64,000 nt of DNA from Mycolicibacterium litorale (GCF_010731695.1 NZ_AP022586.1:4030001-4094000), one strand, 5' to 3'; positions 9,339-18,234 are shown, numbered from the stretch's first letter. Numbers and translations are program-made. The notes: generated by a model not told the origin, from the letters alone.

Positions 9339-10415
9339 ATGCTTACTGATGAGCGGCGGTTGGAACTGTCCGATGTTCTCCGCCCGGCCTCACCGCCGCA
9401 GGAGATCGACAACATCTACACCGACGACCAGCGAGAGCGGCTGTTCGACGTCGTTCGGACACAGGGTCCGTGGAAACTGATCATCGCTCAGCACTTCGCA
9501 TCGGCAGACGAATTGATGGCCACCATGAGTGGCGCCTTCCCCGAGGGATTCGAGCCGTCGCTCGACCTGTTCCTGACCCCGACCTTCCGCGGATACCTCG
9601 CGAACTACGGCGCGGTGCTCTACCCCGAACTGCATGACTGCTTCTACAACGAGAAGTTCCTGAACTACGCCAAGGGCTACTGGAACGCCCAGTACGCGAA
9701 GCCGGAGATGATGTTGTTCAACATCAACGGGCCGTGCGCCAACCGCGACCCGGGTCACCTCGACTCGCCCAGCTTCCGCGGCGTGCGTCACGAGAACGCC
9801 CCGACCTGGCTGTCCAGCGTGATGGGCAAATCCGGCCTGTTCCAGGACTATCTGATCAAGATGGCGCAGGTCATCACCTGGTTCTCACTCGACGAGGGCA
9901 GCGGCTTCACCTACTGGCCGGACGGTCCGCTCAAGGCCCCGAAGCGCGTGCTGCCCCCGGTGTACAACCGCGGCGTGGTGGTACAGAACGAGATGCTGGT
10001 GCACCGCGGTGAGGCGAACGGTCCTCTGGATCAGCAGGTCCCGGCCGGCCTGGCGTTCGACACCGTGTTCAGCGGCGACCAGACGGATCGCGACTACTGG
10101 GTGCTCAAGAACGGCGACGACGTCATCGCCCGCCACCACACGAACGAGCTGCGGTTCCTGGTGCACTGGTCGGCCGAGGTGTTCGCCGATTACGACGAGC
10201 TCAAGAAGAACATGGATCACTCCGATGATCTGACCATCGAGCAGGCCATCGACACACTCGTCAAGGACGTCAACGCGCAGGGCATCAAACTCACAATGCC
10301 CGACAACCCGTTGCACGACCCTGAGTTCATCCGCACCCTGAACGCGGCGTACGACCTCGGTGGTCCGGCGGAATACCCGGCGGAAGCACCGCTGTCGGCG
10401 TTCCAGATGGCCTGA
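9339..10415 (+). CDS. Unrecognised 358-residue protein, possible Fe(II)-dependent oxygenase
   Basis: No family is recognised with confidence. The protein is soluble, rich in aromatic residues and without a signal peptide or membrane helix. Two features recall the double-stranded beta-helix Fe(II)/2-oxoglutarate oxygenases: an H-x-D pair at His140 and Asp142 (in DPGHLDSPSFRG) and a histidine at 222 (in NEMLVHRGEANG), spaced about as in phytanoyl-CoA-dioxygenase-like enzymes. The usual 2-oxoglutarate-binding arginine 10-14 residues after the distal histidine is not evident, so this assignment is speculative. A strong ribosome site GAAGGAG precedes the ATG. It lies between the esterase and an SDR inside the catabolic cluster. 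Confidence 0.6.
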   Translation: MLTDERRLELSDVLRPASPPQEIDNIYTDDQRERLFDVVRTQGPWKLIIAQHFASADELMATMSGAFPEGFEPSLDLFLTPTFRGYLANYGAVLYPELHDCFYNEKFLNYAKGYWNAQYAKPEMMLFNINGPCANRDPGHLDSPSFRGVRHENAPTWLSSVMGKSGLFQDYLIKMAQVITWFSLDEGSGFTYWPDGPLKAPKRVLPPVYNRGVVVQNEMLVHRGEANGPLDQQVPAGLAFDTVFSGDQTDRDYWVLKNGDDVIARHHTNELRFLVHWSAEVFADYDELKKNMDHSDDLTIEQAIDTLVKDVNAQGIKLTMPDNPLHDPEFIRTLNAAYDLGGPAEYPAEAPLSAFQMA

Positions 10416-10422
10416 GCCGACC

Positions 10423-11214
10423 GTGCGTATTGCCGGCAAGGTCTTCGTCGTGACCGGTGGAGGCAACGGGATGGGCCGGCAGGTCGTGCTCGGCCTGGCC
10501 CGCCGCGGGGCGCGGGTGGCCGCCGTCGACCTCGACGAACAGGGGCTCGCCGACACCCAGCGCCTCGCCGATGGCCCCGGGGGGACCCTGTCGACGCACA
10601 CGGTGAACGTCACCGACCGCACCGCCGTTGCGGTCCTCCATGATCAGGTCATCAGCGTTCACGGTCAGGTCGACGGCGTCGTGAACATCGCAGGCATCAT
10701 CCACCGGTTCGCCCCCTTCACCGATCTGGCGGGCGATGAGCTCGACCGCATCATCGACGTCAACTTCTGGGGGACGGTCAACATGTGCCGGGCCTTCCTG
10801 CCCAGCCTACTGCAGCGGCCGGAGGCCAACCTGACCAACATGTCGAGCCTGTCGGCGTTGATTCCGTTCGCCGGTCAGACCTTCTACGGAGCCAGCAAAG
10901 GCGCGGTGAAGCAGTTCAGTGAGGGACTCTATGCCGAACTGTGCGACACCAACGTCCGGGTCGTGACGGTGTTCCCGGGCAACATCAGCACGAACCTGAC
11001 CGGGAACTCCGGCGTCGAGATGCTCGACGCCGGCGGGCGCAAGGTCCGCTCCACGACCCCGGAAGTGGCCGGGGAGAAGATCGTCAACGGCATCGCGCGC
11101 GACAGCTTCCGCGTGGTGGTGGGCACCGACGCGCGCCTTCTCGACACACTGACCCGCTTCTCGGCGAAACGCACCACGAGATTGGTTGCCAAACAGATGA
11201 AGTCAGTCCTGTGA
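10423..11214 (+). CDS. Short-chain dehydrogenase/reductase
   Basis: SDR of 263 residues with cofactor motif TGGGNGMGRQV, active-site serine in NMSSLSA and Tyr-x3-Lys as YGASK. The usual NNAG appears as NIAG. The GTG at 10423 begins 7 bp after the preceding gene; a longer in-frame reading would overlap it. The stop overlaps the start of the next flavoprotein by the sequence GTGA, so the two are translationally coupled. It may set the oxidation state of the ring that the KstD-like enzyme then desaturates (inferred). Confidence 0.85.
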   Translation: MRIAGKVFVVTGGGNGMGRQVVLGLARRGARVAAVDLDEQGLADTQRLADGPGGTLSTHTVNVTDRTAVAVLHDQVISVHGQVDGVVNIAGIIHRFAPFTDLAGDELDRIIDVNFWGTVNMCRAFLPSLLQRPEANLTNMSSLSALIPFAGQTFYGASKGAVKQFSEGLYAELCDTNVRVVTVFPGNISTNLTGNSGVEMLDAGGRKVRSTTPEVAGEKIVNGIARDSFRVVVGTDARLLDTLTRFSAKRTTRLVAKQMKSVL

Positions 11215-12803
11215 CGCGCACAGAGTACGACGTCATCGTGGTCGGCTTCGGCGCCGCGGGGGCGGCCGCCGCGATCGAGGCGGCAGATCGGGGCGCGCGG
11301 GTGCTGGTGCTCGACCGCGGTTACGGCGGCGGCGCCACCGCGCTGTCCGGTGGCATCATCTACGCTGGCGGCGGCACCCAGGAGCAGCTCGACGGCGGAT
11401 ACACCGATACGCTCGACAGCCTCCGCGCCTACCTCAAGCAAGAAGTCGGGGACGCCGTCACCGACGAGACGCTCGACCGGTTCTGCGCGCAGAGCCCGGA
11501 ACTCATCACCTGGCTCAAGGAGCAAGGCGTCGAGTTCCGGGGTGGGCCGGTGTCGTCGTACAAGACGTCCTATCCGACCGACGAGCACTACCTCTACTAC
11601 TCGGGCAACGAGAAGGCCCACCCATACAAGCTCGCCGCGCAGCCCGCACCGCGCGGCCACCGAGTCCTCGCACCCGGGATGAGTTCGGGGAAGGTTCTTT
11701 TCGAGCGGATGAGTGCGTCGGCCCGGGCCAAGGGCGTGGAGGTCGTACCCCTTGCGCGCGTGCACGGTCTCCTCACCCACGACGGCCGGGTCACCGGCGT
11801 GCGGTATCGCGCGATGGCGCTGGACCATCCGAACGCCCGACGGCATGCGCTGCTGACGAAGGCCACCGCGAAGCTGGGTACGTGGATGCCTGCGCTCGTC
11901 GAGGGGCCGGTCGCCAAGGCCGAGCGGCTCTGGGCCGACGCGGCAAAAGAGGGTGAGGCGCATGCGCCGGCGGTCATCCTGGCCGCGGGCGGGTTCATCC
12001 ACAACCGGGAATGGGTGCAGGTCCACGCGCCGAAGTTCACGAAGATCTCACCGCTCGGCACCGCAGGCGACGACGGCACCGGCATCGCGCTGGGCCTCGA
12101 CGCGGGTGGGATGACCGACAAAATGGGCAATGTGACGGCGTGGCGGTTCCTGGCGCCCCCCAGCGCATTGCTCGAAGGCCTCACCGTCGGCGCCGACGGA
12201 CGCCGCATCGCGAACGAGGATCTCTATGGTGCGACGCACGGCAACGTGATGATGCGCGAGTTCGGTGGCGCGGGCTGGGCGATCTACGACGCGCAAACCT
12301 GGCGGAAGGTCAAGAAGCAGATCCGCACACAGACCCAGGTCTTCCAGCGGCTGCAGTTGATCTACCTGTTCACCGTGGGGCACAGGAAGAGCCGCTCGAT
12401 CGACGGCCTGGCGCGTAAGAACGGAATCGACCCGGCCGGCCTGCGGCATACCGTCGATGCATACCGGCAGGGCCTCGCCGACGGTACCGGCGACCCCGCC
12501 TGCAAGGATCCAGACCTCTGCGCCCCGATGGCGACGGGACCGTTCTACTCGATCAACATCTCAGCCGCGTCGTCGATGTTCTATCCGATTCCCGGTTTGA
12601 CGCTCGGCGGCCTGGTCGTCGACGATCGCACCGGGGAGGTCGTGCACCGCGACGGCGGGACCGTGCCCGGCCTGTATGCAGCGGGCCGCAACGCGGTGGG
12701 GATCTGCTCGAACAGCTACGTCAGCGGGCTCTCGCTGTCCGACTGCATTTTCAGCGGACGTCGCGCCGGGGCCGATGCGGCGACTAAGGTGTGCCGGAGC
12801 TAG
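11211..12803 (+). CDS. KstD/fumarate-reductase-type FAD-dependent dehydrogenase
   Basis: Flavoprotein of 530 residues in the 3-ketosteroid-1-dehydrogenase/fumarate reductase family. It has the N-terminal FAD motif VVGFGAAGAAAA, the GGATALSGG substrate-domain start, a middle FAD loop AAGGF and the C-terminal AGRNAVGICSNSYVSG segment. Members desaturate 3-keto steroids or related cyclic enones, or reduce alkenes. The GTG at 11211 overlaps the SDR stop. The last bases overlap convergently with the remnant of the DUF222/HNH gene. It differs clearly from the other two KstD-like proteins in the window. Confidence 0.85.
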   Translation: MTRTEYDVIVVGFGAAGAAAAIEAADRGARVLVLDRGYGGGATALSGGIIYAGGGTQEQLDGGYTDTLDSLRAYLKQEVGDAVTDETLDRFCAQSPELITWLKEQGVEFRGGPVSSYKTSYPTDEHYLYYSGNEKAHPYKLAAQPAPRGHRVLAPGMSSGKVLFERMSASARAKGVEVVPLARVHGLLTHDGRVTGVRYRAMALDHPNARRHALLTKATAKLGTWMPALVEGPVAKAERLWADAAKEGEAHAPAVILAAGGFIHNREWVQVHAPKFTKISPLGTAGDDGTGIALGLDAGGMTDKMGNVTAWRFLAPPSALLEGLTVGADGRRIANEDLYGATHGNVMMREFGGAGWAIYDAQTWRKVKKQIRTQTQVFQRLQLIYLFTVGHRKSRSIDGLARKNGIDPAGLRHTVDAYRQGLADGTGDPACKDPDLCAPMATGPFYSINISAASSMFYPIPGLTLGGLVVDDRTGEVVHRDGGTVPGLYAAGRNAVGICSNSYVSGLSLSDCIFSGRRAGADAATKVCRS

Positions 12804-13185
12804 GCGGCGTGGCCCATGGCGGCCAGTGCGATGCCGATCCTCACCTCGAGGTCGCTGAGGTTGACGACAGTCATACCTGGCAGCGGTGGTGCGGTAGAGC
12901 GGTATTGCGCGCCGGTAGGTGTGGTGAACGTCGCGCGGTGAGAACCGTGCTCGTCGGTGGAGGTGCTGACCCGCCAGCCGGGGGCTTCCTTGGCGTAGTT
13001 GGAGGCCTCGCATTCGCCCAGGCCGTTGGCCGCGCTGGTCGGTCCGCCGTCGCGGTGTGGCCGGGCGTGGTCGCGATGCCGAATCGGCGCATTGCAGTAA
13101 GGCGTGCGGCAGGTGCCGTCGCGCAAATTGATGAACGTGGCCAACCCCTTCGGGAACAACCGTTTTCGGGACTCCAGCGCGACAA
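12800..13185 (-). pseudogene. C-terminal part of an interrupted DUF222/HNH (13E12-family) gene
   Basis: This is the HNH endonuclease end of a DUF222-type protein. It reads LVALESRKRLFPKGLATFI and then the zinc/HNH core with CRTPYC and RHRDHARPHRDGG, and it stops at 12800. The matching N-terminal part is at 18681-19567 on the same strand. Joining the two across the 8-bp core GCCGCGCA gives SGARLVALES with no frame change, so the split results from insertion of the intervening 5.49 kb. 13E12-type repeats are known insertion sites for the phiRv1 prophage-like element in M. tuberculosis. The stop overlaps the convergent KstD-like gene by 3 bp. Confidence 0.9.
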
Positions 13186-13193
13186 GCCGCGCA
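13186..13193. repeat. Left attachment core of the inserted element
   Basis: GCCGCGCA, present again at 18673-18680. The flanking bases differ (A and G here, C and C at the other end), so the identical core is exactly 8 bp. It lies inside the codons for Gly-Ala-Arg of the interrupted DUF222/HNH gene. A short core in a coding region fits a serine-recombinase type of integration, though no recombinase gene is visible. Confidence 0.75.
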
Positions 13194-13261
13194 GGTGGTG
13201 AAATCGTCGAGCATCTTGAAGTCGGCGCTGAAGTCGGCGCGCATGGTGGCATCGGAGCGGT

Positions 13262-13522
13262 TTGCGCGTTGAGGTGGCGGGAGAACTGCGGCGGCTGAAC
13301 CGTAAAGACGCGTCCGAACTCTCCGATCAATTAAACCCTTCCGGAACCCTTCGTACGGAAGCGGCGAACCCTTCGGAAAATGAAACCCTTCCGGGGCCGA
13401 TGCTGCGCGCCACGCTCGGCGGCCGGTACACCGAGGACCGCGCACCGGTGTCTTCTTCACGCAACGTGGGGATCCTGATCGACGCGACCAGTGACCGGAT
13501 CATGGCGGAGATCGTCGAATGA
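13262..13522 (+). CDS. Unrecognised short reading frame at the left end of the element
   Basis: Coding status is doubtful. The reading frame gives 86 residues, and only the last third (RNVGILIDATSDRIMAEIVE) has ordinary protein composition. After the TGA at 13520 the same frame stays open and reads TGYAADLIADRLKT to a TAA, so the TGA may be a nonsense change in a once longer protein. Nothing in it resembles a recombinase. The rest of 13194-13600 shows no other gene. Confidence 0.3.
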   Translation: MRVEVAGELRRLNRKDASELSDQLNPSGTLRTEAANPSENETLPGPMLRATLGGRYTEDRAPVSSSRNVGILIDATSDRIMAEIVE

Positions 13523-13597
13523 ACTGGATACGCAGCCGATCTCATCGCAGACCGCCTCAAAACCTAACGGCCGGACGGAAGCCGGAAACTGGCGAAA

Positions 13598-14623
13598 GTG
13601 ATGCTCGACGACCAGCTGAGCGCCCCGGTAGCCGGATCACTCGCGAACAGCACCTGGCAGAACACGAAGCCACCGGAATGTGACCGCCGGGCCGCCTATC
13701 TGGCCATCATCGAACCGAACTTCGCGCGCCTCGAGATAAGCCCTGTCGACACCGTGCAGGTGTGGGCGCAACCGCAGCGCAGCCGGGTGCACGGCGCAGA
13801 GATCGCCGCCACGCACCGCATGCTGGACCTCGCCCGCGGTATCAAGGACCGAGAGGAGATCCGCGACGCCGCCGAGCAGCTCCAGGCCGCGAACGCCGCC
13901 GCCGGCAACTGCAACGAGTGCTGCGGATGGTGTAAAGATGGCCGATCGCAAGCCAGCACCGACGTCCAACTCAGCGGCATGGACGTACTGCTTAAACTCA
14001 CCCGGCTGCACGACCTTACGAGATAGCACCTCGACCAGACGAAACTCCGCCACCGCTACTCCATGCCCTGCACCCGCTGCGGTGCAAACCTGGACGCGAC
14101 GACGGCTCGAACATCATCACCTGCGACAACAAGGCATGCGGCGCGTCCTGGACCGAACGCGAGTACCAGTTCCTCACCAGTCTGTATGTCGATGACGAGA
14201 AGTCAATCAAGATCCTCAAGTATCCACTCGCCGAGGAATACTCACGTCTCGACAAGATCGCCAACCTAATCGAGATGCTGAGCGGCGATGCCACTGTCGA
14301 CCACACCGGTGCCGGCCGCATCATCCTCGAGCACCTCACGGACATCCTCGGCGGCGAACACCCGCACATCTCACCCGAAGACCGCCAAACCGCCACCGAC
14401 CGGGCCGCCACCCAGAAACGTCAGCTCGCCGAAGACAACTGGACATGGAAACGCGAACGGCCCTACGAGCGGCCGAAGCCGAAGGCGAAACCCGCGGCGC
14501 ATGCGGGCGGCGTCAGACGGCAGCCAGCTCACGCAGCCTCGTCGTCGACACCATCCCGCGCCGAGCGGAAAGGCCTGCCCGGCGCCCGGGTGCAACCTCG
14601 TGCACGCGGGAGAATGCCCATGA
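13598..14623 (+). pseudogene. Broken phage-type Cys-rich protein gene
   Basis: A single ancestral gene seems spread over several frames. From the GTG at 13598 the frame runs through a helical region and CNECCGWCKDGR to a TAG at 14024, after which the same frame continues with HLDQTKLRHRY and CTRCGANLD. A shift near 14095 moves to a frame reading ITCDNKACGASWTEREYQFL, which together with CTRC looks like a zinc-ribbon. A further shift near 14500-14540 is needed to reach CPAPGCNLVHAGECP and the stop at 14621-14623. Small proteins of this build occur in early regions of actinophages and mycobacterial prophages. No function is known. Confidence 0.5.
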
Positions 14624-14997
14624 GGTTTGACCTCCGCATCGGCGACAACGGCCGACCCGCATGCAAGTACGGGCAAATCGCTCGAACGGTGGTGTCCAGG
14701 GATCACCTCTGCGAGATACGCGGTGTTGGCCCGCTCATCGTTTTCAACGCCGACCACGACCGTGAAACGCGGAACCTCGGTCACTTCGCAGTCAAGTACT
14801 GGGTCACCGACGGCAACATCGCCCACATCAAGGCTGACAACGGAGAGTGGTTGTGGCGGCTTGAGCCCGCGCACTGGTGGAACGACCCACCGCCGCAGGA
14901 ACTCTGGAGCGTCGAGGTTCTTCTCGGAAGGTGGCCAGACTTATGGGAATCAGCCGCGTACTCGATGGCGGACCAAACCCTGGCCGTGGCCGGGTGA
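14620..14997 (+). CDS. Phage-type hypothetical protein, 125 residues
   Basis: The ATG at 14620 overlaps the preceding stop as ATGA, and its own stop overlaps the next start as GTGA, so it is translationally coupled on both sides. The protein begins MRFDLRIGDNGRPACKYGQI and is rich in tryptophan near its end (NGEWLWRLEPAHWW). No membrane helix, cysteine cluster or known catalytic motif is seen. The frame is intact even though its upstream neighbour is broken. Its role is unknown. Confidence 0.55.
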   Translation: MRFDLRIGDNGRPACKYGQIARTVVSRDHLCEIRGVGPLIVFNADHDRETRNLGHFAVKYWVTDGNIAHIKADNGEWLWRLEPAHWWNDPPPQELWSVEVLLGRWPDLWESAAYSMADQTLAVAG

Positions 14998-15371
14998 TTC
15001 ACGTGAGGACAAACCGAAACGCGTCGCCCTCTCCTACCGGGGCCTCGTCCAGCGCATCAGTCAGGGCCAATGCGACGACCCGACCGGCGACCTTCACCGC
15101 CTCGACACCCACCCACTGGCAAGAGCTCGACATCCACTGGCACCTACCCAGACCCGACCTACTCGTCGACGCCGAAGACGAATGGATGTCCGCGCGCGAC
15201 CTCGCCCACGCAATCGACCGCACCCGCAAGGACATCTACAACTGGGCCCGCATCGGCCACATCGAACAACGCTGCGGTCCAGACGGCGCACCTGAATATC
15301 GCGTCGGATCTGTAATCGACTACCAGCGGCGCCTGGCTAAGCGGAACCGCCGCGCGCAACCGAGCAGCTGA
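14994..15371 (+). CDS. Helix-turn-helix DNA-binding protein (excisionase/MerR-like)
   Basis: 125 residues from the GTG that overlaps the previous stop. The first 45 residues are Ser/Thr/Ala-rich and may be out of frame, because a neighbouring frame there (VALSYRGLVQRISQGQC) looks more protein-like; a lost base is possible. The C-terminal part contains a clear winged HTH: MSARDLAHAIDRTRKDIYNW followed by ARIGHIEQR and a wing YRVGSVIDYQRRL. Such proteins serve as excisionases or small repressors in integrated phages. It sits just upstream of the cargo genes and could control them. Confidence 0.6.
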   Translation: MIHVRTNRNASPSPTGASSSASVRANATTRPATFTASTPTHWQELDIHWHLPRPDLLVDAEDEWMSARDLAHAIDRTRKDIYNWARIGHIEQRCGPDGAPEYRVGSVIDYQRRLAKRNRRAQPSS

Positions 15372-15435
15372 CCGGTCCTTGCGCATGCATGTTTGCCACA
15401 TCTACGCCACACCCCGTCGTATCCTGGCAAGTCTT

Positions 15436-16653
15436 ATGCCACCAAGGAGTCACCGGCCGATCACCGAAGCGACCGCTAAGGAGCTCTACGCTCATGCGAT
15501 CAGCTGCGGGCACCCACAGTGCAACGAGCCGCTCTACCGGGACGAAGGCAGCGGCGTCCGCGCCCTCAACTCCCGTATTGCCCATATCTGCGCCCGCTCT
15601 GAAGGCGGCCCCCGCTGGAACCCGGACATGCCGGAAGCGGAGAACCGAAGTGCTTCCAACCTCGTGGTCCTCTGTATCAGCCACGCGGACCTCGTCGACC
15701 AGAAACAACTGGTAGCCCAGTACCCCGTTGAACTGCTGCTTCAGTGGAAACAGGCGCAACTCGACGAGTACACCAGGGTCGTTGAGACGGGCCGCGTAGC
15801 CGGATGGGCATTGACCGACGACGAAGCTGCTGAGGTGGTCGAAAAGTCGGAACGCTCGACCACGATCAACCTGACCGCAGAGACCATCATCGTCGGGGGG
15901 ATGGGCGGGCATCTCGGGGGAGCCGGAGGCGGCGGCGGTGTCATCGGCTCAGACGCGGCGACAGGCGGCACTGGGGGCGACGTCACGATCAACCTTGAAG
16001 GACAGCCAGGACAGTTTCCCGGCGCAGGAGGTGGTGGCGGCGGCGCTTTGGACTATCAAGGTCCCTGGCTACCGCACACAGGTGACGGCACCGCCGGCCG
16101 CGCACACATAGCTGGATACGACGGCGGCGACGGCGGCGACACAGTCATAAGCATTGGTGACCGCGAGATCCTGCGAGCCCCAGGTGGACGAGGCGCGCGT
16201 GCGGGATCGGGCGAGCGCAAGCAGACCGATCGCCTGCATGTGTCTGCCCTACTGCCAGCGAACGCCGTCTTCGTAGACAACGCGCTGGCCCACATCCTCT
16301 ACGGCGGCTGGCGACACGTCGACGTGATCTTCACGCCCGCGCGTATCGAGATGCCAATGCTCGTCGTCGTCGAGGCAGGAGGCGTGGATGCAGGCGAATA
16401 CACCATCACGATCGACTTGCACAGCCCCGACGGCGAACTCCGACTGACCGCCAGCCTCGCCCTCGTGATCGACGAGCCCGGCGATCTTGTCAGAGTCCCC
16501 TTCCAGCACACCTGGGACTTCCAAGCCGATCAACTAGGGGTTTGGCGAATCTCGGTCAGGTCTGAGACCAGCACCCTCGCGGTGTATGACCTCATGATCA
16601 AGCAACCAGACGCGCCTGTAGCCAGCTCCTCCGTGAAAGGCGTTGCTACGTAG
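15436..16653 (+). CDS. HNH nuclease fused through a glycine-rich linker to a beta-rich domain
   Basis: 405 residues in three parts. Residues 20-115 form an HNH nuclease: C24-x4-C29, the histidine at 50 in RIAHICAR, the GGPRWNP loop, Asn75 in SASNLVVLC and C80-x2-H83. Residues 154-240 are very glycine-rich (many GG and GGG runs) with interspersed TVISIG and VTINLEG strands. Residues 275-390 are strand-rich, starting FVDNALAHILYGGWRHVDV and ending VYDLMIKQ, and resemble the DUF6941 type of beta-sandwich from memory; that match is tentative. HNH domains of this exact style (AHI-x-A...GGPR...NLVVLC-x2-H) are common in anti-phage genes. The ATG at 15436 lacks a clear ribosome site; in-frame starts exist upstream at 15379-15385. 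The frame is intact while surrounding phage genes are decayed. Confidence 0.7.
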   Translation: MPPRSHRPITEATAKELYAHAISCGHPQCNEPLYRDEGSGVRALNSRIAHICARSEGGPRWNPDMPEAENRSASNLVVLCISHADLVDQKQLVAQYPVELLLQWKQAQLDEYTRVVETGRVAGWALTDDEAAEVVEKSERSTTINLTAETIIVGGMGGHLGGAGGGGGVIGSDAATGGTGGDVTINLEGQPGQFPGAGGGGGGALDYQGPWLPHTGDGTAGRAHIAGYDGGDGGDTVISIGDREILRAPGGRGARAGSGERKQTDRLHVSALLPANAVFVDNALAHILYGGWRHVDVIFTPARIEMPMLVVVEAGGVDAGEYTITIDLHSPDGELRLTASLALVIDEPGDLVRVPFQHTWDFQADQLGVWRISVRSETSTLAVYDLMIKQPDAPVASSSVKGVAT

Positions 16654-16716
16654 TACGCTATGCCCTAAGCACCGCTATGCCCTGATGCGGTATGAGACTC
16701 GCGAAAGGTCGCGGAT

Positions 16717-17307
16717 TTGCCGGACTGGGTCACCGTAGGCATATCAGTGGTTACGAGCGGTGGTTTCGCTACCGGTCTCTTCGCGCTTCTCAATGGTGGA
16801 TTGCAGCGGCGACTCACCGCCCGGGTGGAAGACTCAAAGAACGCCACAGCCGAAAAGCTGAAGCAGGTGGACGCGTCGATAGCTGAGGCCGATCGCAAGT
16901 CTGCGCTTGCGCTCCGGCGCGATGACTCACGCATGACGACACTTCTTCAGATCAATCGATTGGCGGCCGACGCGATCGCGCTTGCGCACAACGCGACCCT
17001 TCCACCGCTGCCCGACGGCACCCCGATCTATCCCCAGCGACCGTACGCCAACGCAGGCAGGCCGGCAGAGGAAGTTGAACGCGAGACCGCGCGTTTACTA
17101 TCTGACGCTTACTTCTTCGATCCCGAGCTCGGGCGCGCCACCACGCGTCTCCACGAGTGCCGGGAGAATCTGCTGTATGAGGCCCATGAAATTCGCACGC
17201 CCGTGGAGGAGTTCGACGAAGACGATCCTCTGGTCGTGAAGCTGCGCGATGCCGGACATGCAGTCCGCGAACATGTTCAGACCATGTTGACGAAGTGGGA
17301 GTACTGA
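16717..17307 (+). CDS. Membrane-anchored coiled-coil protein, partner of the HNH fusion
   Basis: 196 residues from a TTG at 16717, supported by a GAAAGG ribosome site. Residues 5-27 (VTVGISVVTSGGFATGLFAL) form one transmembrane helix, followed by a basic patch and a charged coiled coil (about 35-70). The soluble C-terminal half is helical and acidic with no recognised fold. It lies 63 bp after the HNH fusion gene in the same direction. A nuclease or sensor next to a single-pass membrane protein is a common defence-gene arrangement, but function here is inferred only from position. No homologue is recognised. Confidence 0.6.
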   Translation: MPDWVTVGISVVTSGGFATGLFALLNGGLQRRLTARVEDSKNATAEKLKQVDASIAEADRKSALALRRDDSRMTTLLQINRLAADAIALAHNATLPPLPDGTPIYPQRPYANAGRPAEEVERETARLLSDAYFFDPELGRATTRLHECRENLLYEAHEIRTPVEEFDEDDPLVVKLRDAGHAVREHVQTMLTKWEY

Positions 17308-17366
17308 CCTAACTACCGAGATCCGGGCGTCGCCCGTGAATCGCACCCCACGCCGGGAGGTGAGCA

Positions 17367-17552
17367 ATGGCAGCGGGAGTGGACACCAGACACGGCGTCG
17401 GCGCATCCGCCAGCCTCAACGCCTACTGGACAGTCGGCCAGGGCCGCGCCAAGTGGGCGACTAGCCCGAAACCCTGGACGACGCTGTACAACCTGCTTCG
17501 CAAATACATGAGCGACGCCAAGGCAAAAGGTTGGCCACGTCGGACTACGTGA
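17367..17552 (+). CDS. Small phage protein of the YWxxGxG type
   Basis: 61 residues after a strong GGGAGGTGA ribosome site. The segment LNAYWTVGQGRAKWATSP with a following TTLYNLLRKYM is typical of small proteins that sit just before the packaging and head genes of actinophages. After the AAAA run at 17523 a shifted frame reads RLATSDYVRVFGHDPGADR, which matches how such proteins usually end, so a slip of one base may have altered the C-terminus. Its function is not known. Confidence 0.55.
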   Translation: MAAGVDTRHGVGASASLNAYWTVGQGRAKWATSPKPWTTLYNLLRKYMSDAKAKGWPRRTT

Positions 17553-17586
17553 GGGTGTTCGGTCATGACCCGGGAGCTGACCGCTG

Positions 17587-18234
17587 ATGGCAGCACCGGA
17601 CGATCCGATCGGCACCGTGCGGGCCGCGCCGGTGTCCTCGCGCTGCGCGCACCCGCATCTAGCTTCCGACCCGATCTCGACGACGACGATGGTGTCGACC
17701 TCAGCTGGTTCATCGTCGACATCGGCGGAGCGGAAGACCCCGTCGCCCTGGACATCGAGGACATCGAAGACCTGCTCGCTTTGTGGCCCATCGTCTACCA
17801 ACCCTGTTGGCGCCACGGAGACCCGGTTCACTGTCGGGCACCAGGCTGAGGGTGGTCCGCGCTACTGGTGCACGGGCGTCATTTACGACACGACGAAGGC
17901 CATGCACCGAGCAGCTCTCCGCCACCGCCCAACGTCGGACGCCGACTCTATCGACGAGAGCGGCGGATGCTTCCAAGCCGCGGGCAGGGGACATCCCACG
18001 TACCTCGGCATTATGCGCCTCACTCGCGAGTACCTCGCGCCGGCTGCGGTCGTGCACGAATCCGTCCACGCAGCCCTGGTCTACGCGAAGAAGGCTAAGG
18101 ATGTGAACGTCCTGCACCTCGACGCGTGGAGCGACGGGCAGCGCCTCATCGACAACGAGGAGGCGCTCGCCTACGCCGTGCACGGCATCTCCAGTGCCCT
18201 GCTCGAAGAGCTTGGCCTGACGGTCAGCGCCTGA
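17587..18234 (+). pseudogene. HExxH phage protein with frameshifted N-terminal region
   Basis: The C-terminal half of the 215-residue frame is a plausible protein: RYWCTGVIYDT, then LAPAAVVHESVHAALVYA with a metalloprotease-like HESVH motif, then DNEEALAYAVHGISSALLEEL. The first 70 residues look like a shadow, whereas another frame (17565-17849) reads DLSWFIVDIGG and ALDIEDIEDLLALWPI. Either two overlapping genes or one frameshifted gene is present. The HESVH followed by an acidic NEEALAY helix resembles small putative peptidases found in actinophage packaging regions. Its stop overlaps the next start as TGATG. Confidence 0.5.

Noticed and set aside
9256..9480. Short plus-strand frame starting at 9256
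   Set aside because: It overlaps the well-supported gene at 9339 in another frame, and the strong Shine-Dalgarno sequence belongs to 9339.
13262..13522. Treating the 86-residue frame as a toxin or antitoxin
   Set aside because: No toxin or antitoxin motif, partner or ribosome site; coding status itself is doubtful.
15900..16160. PE_PGRS-like protein, suggested by the glycine-rich stretch
   Set aside because: There is no PE domain, the stretch is only about 90 residues long, and it lies between an HNH nuclease and a beta-rich domain.
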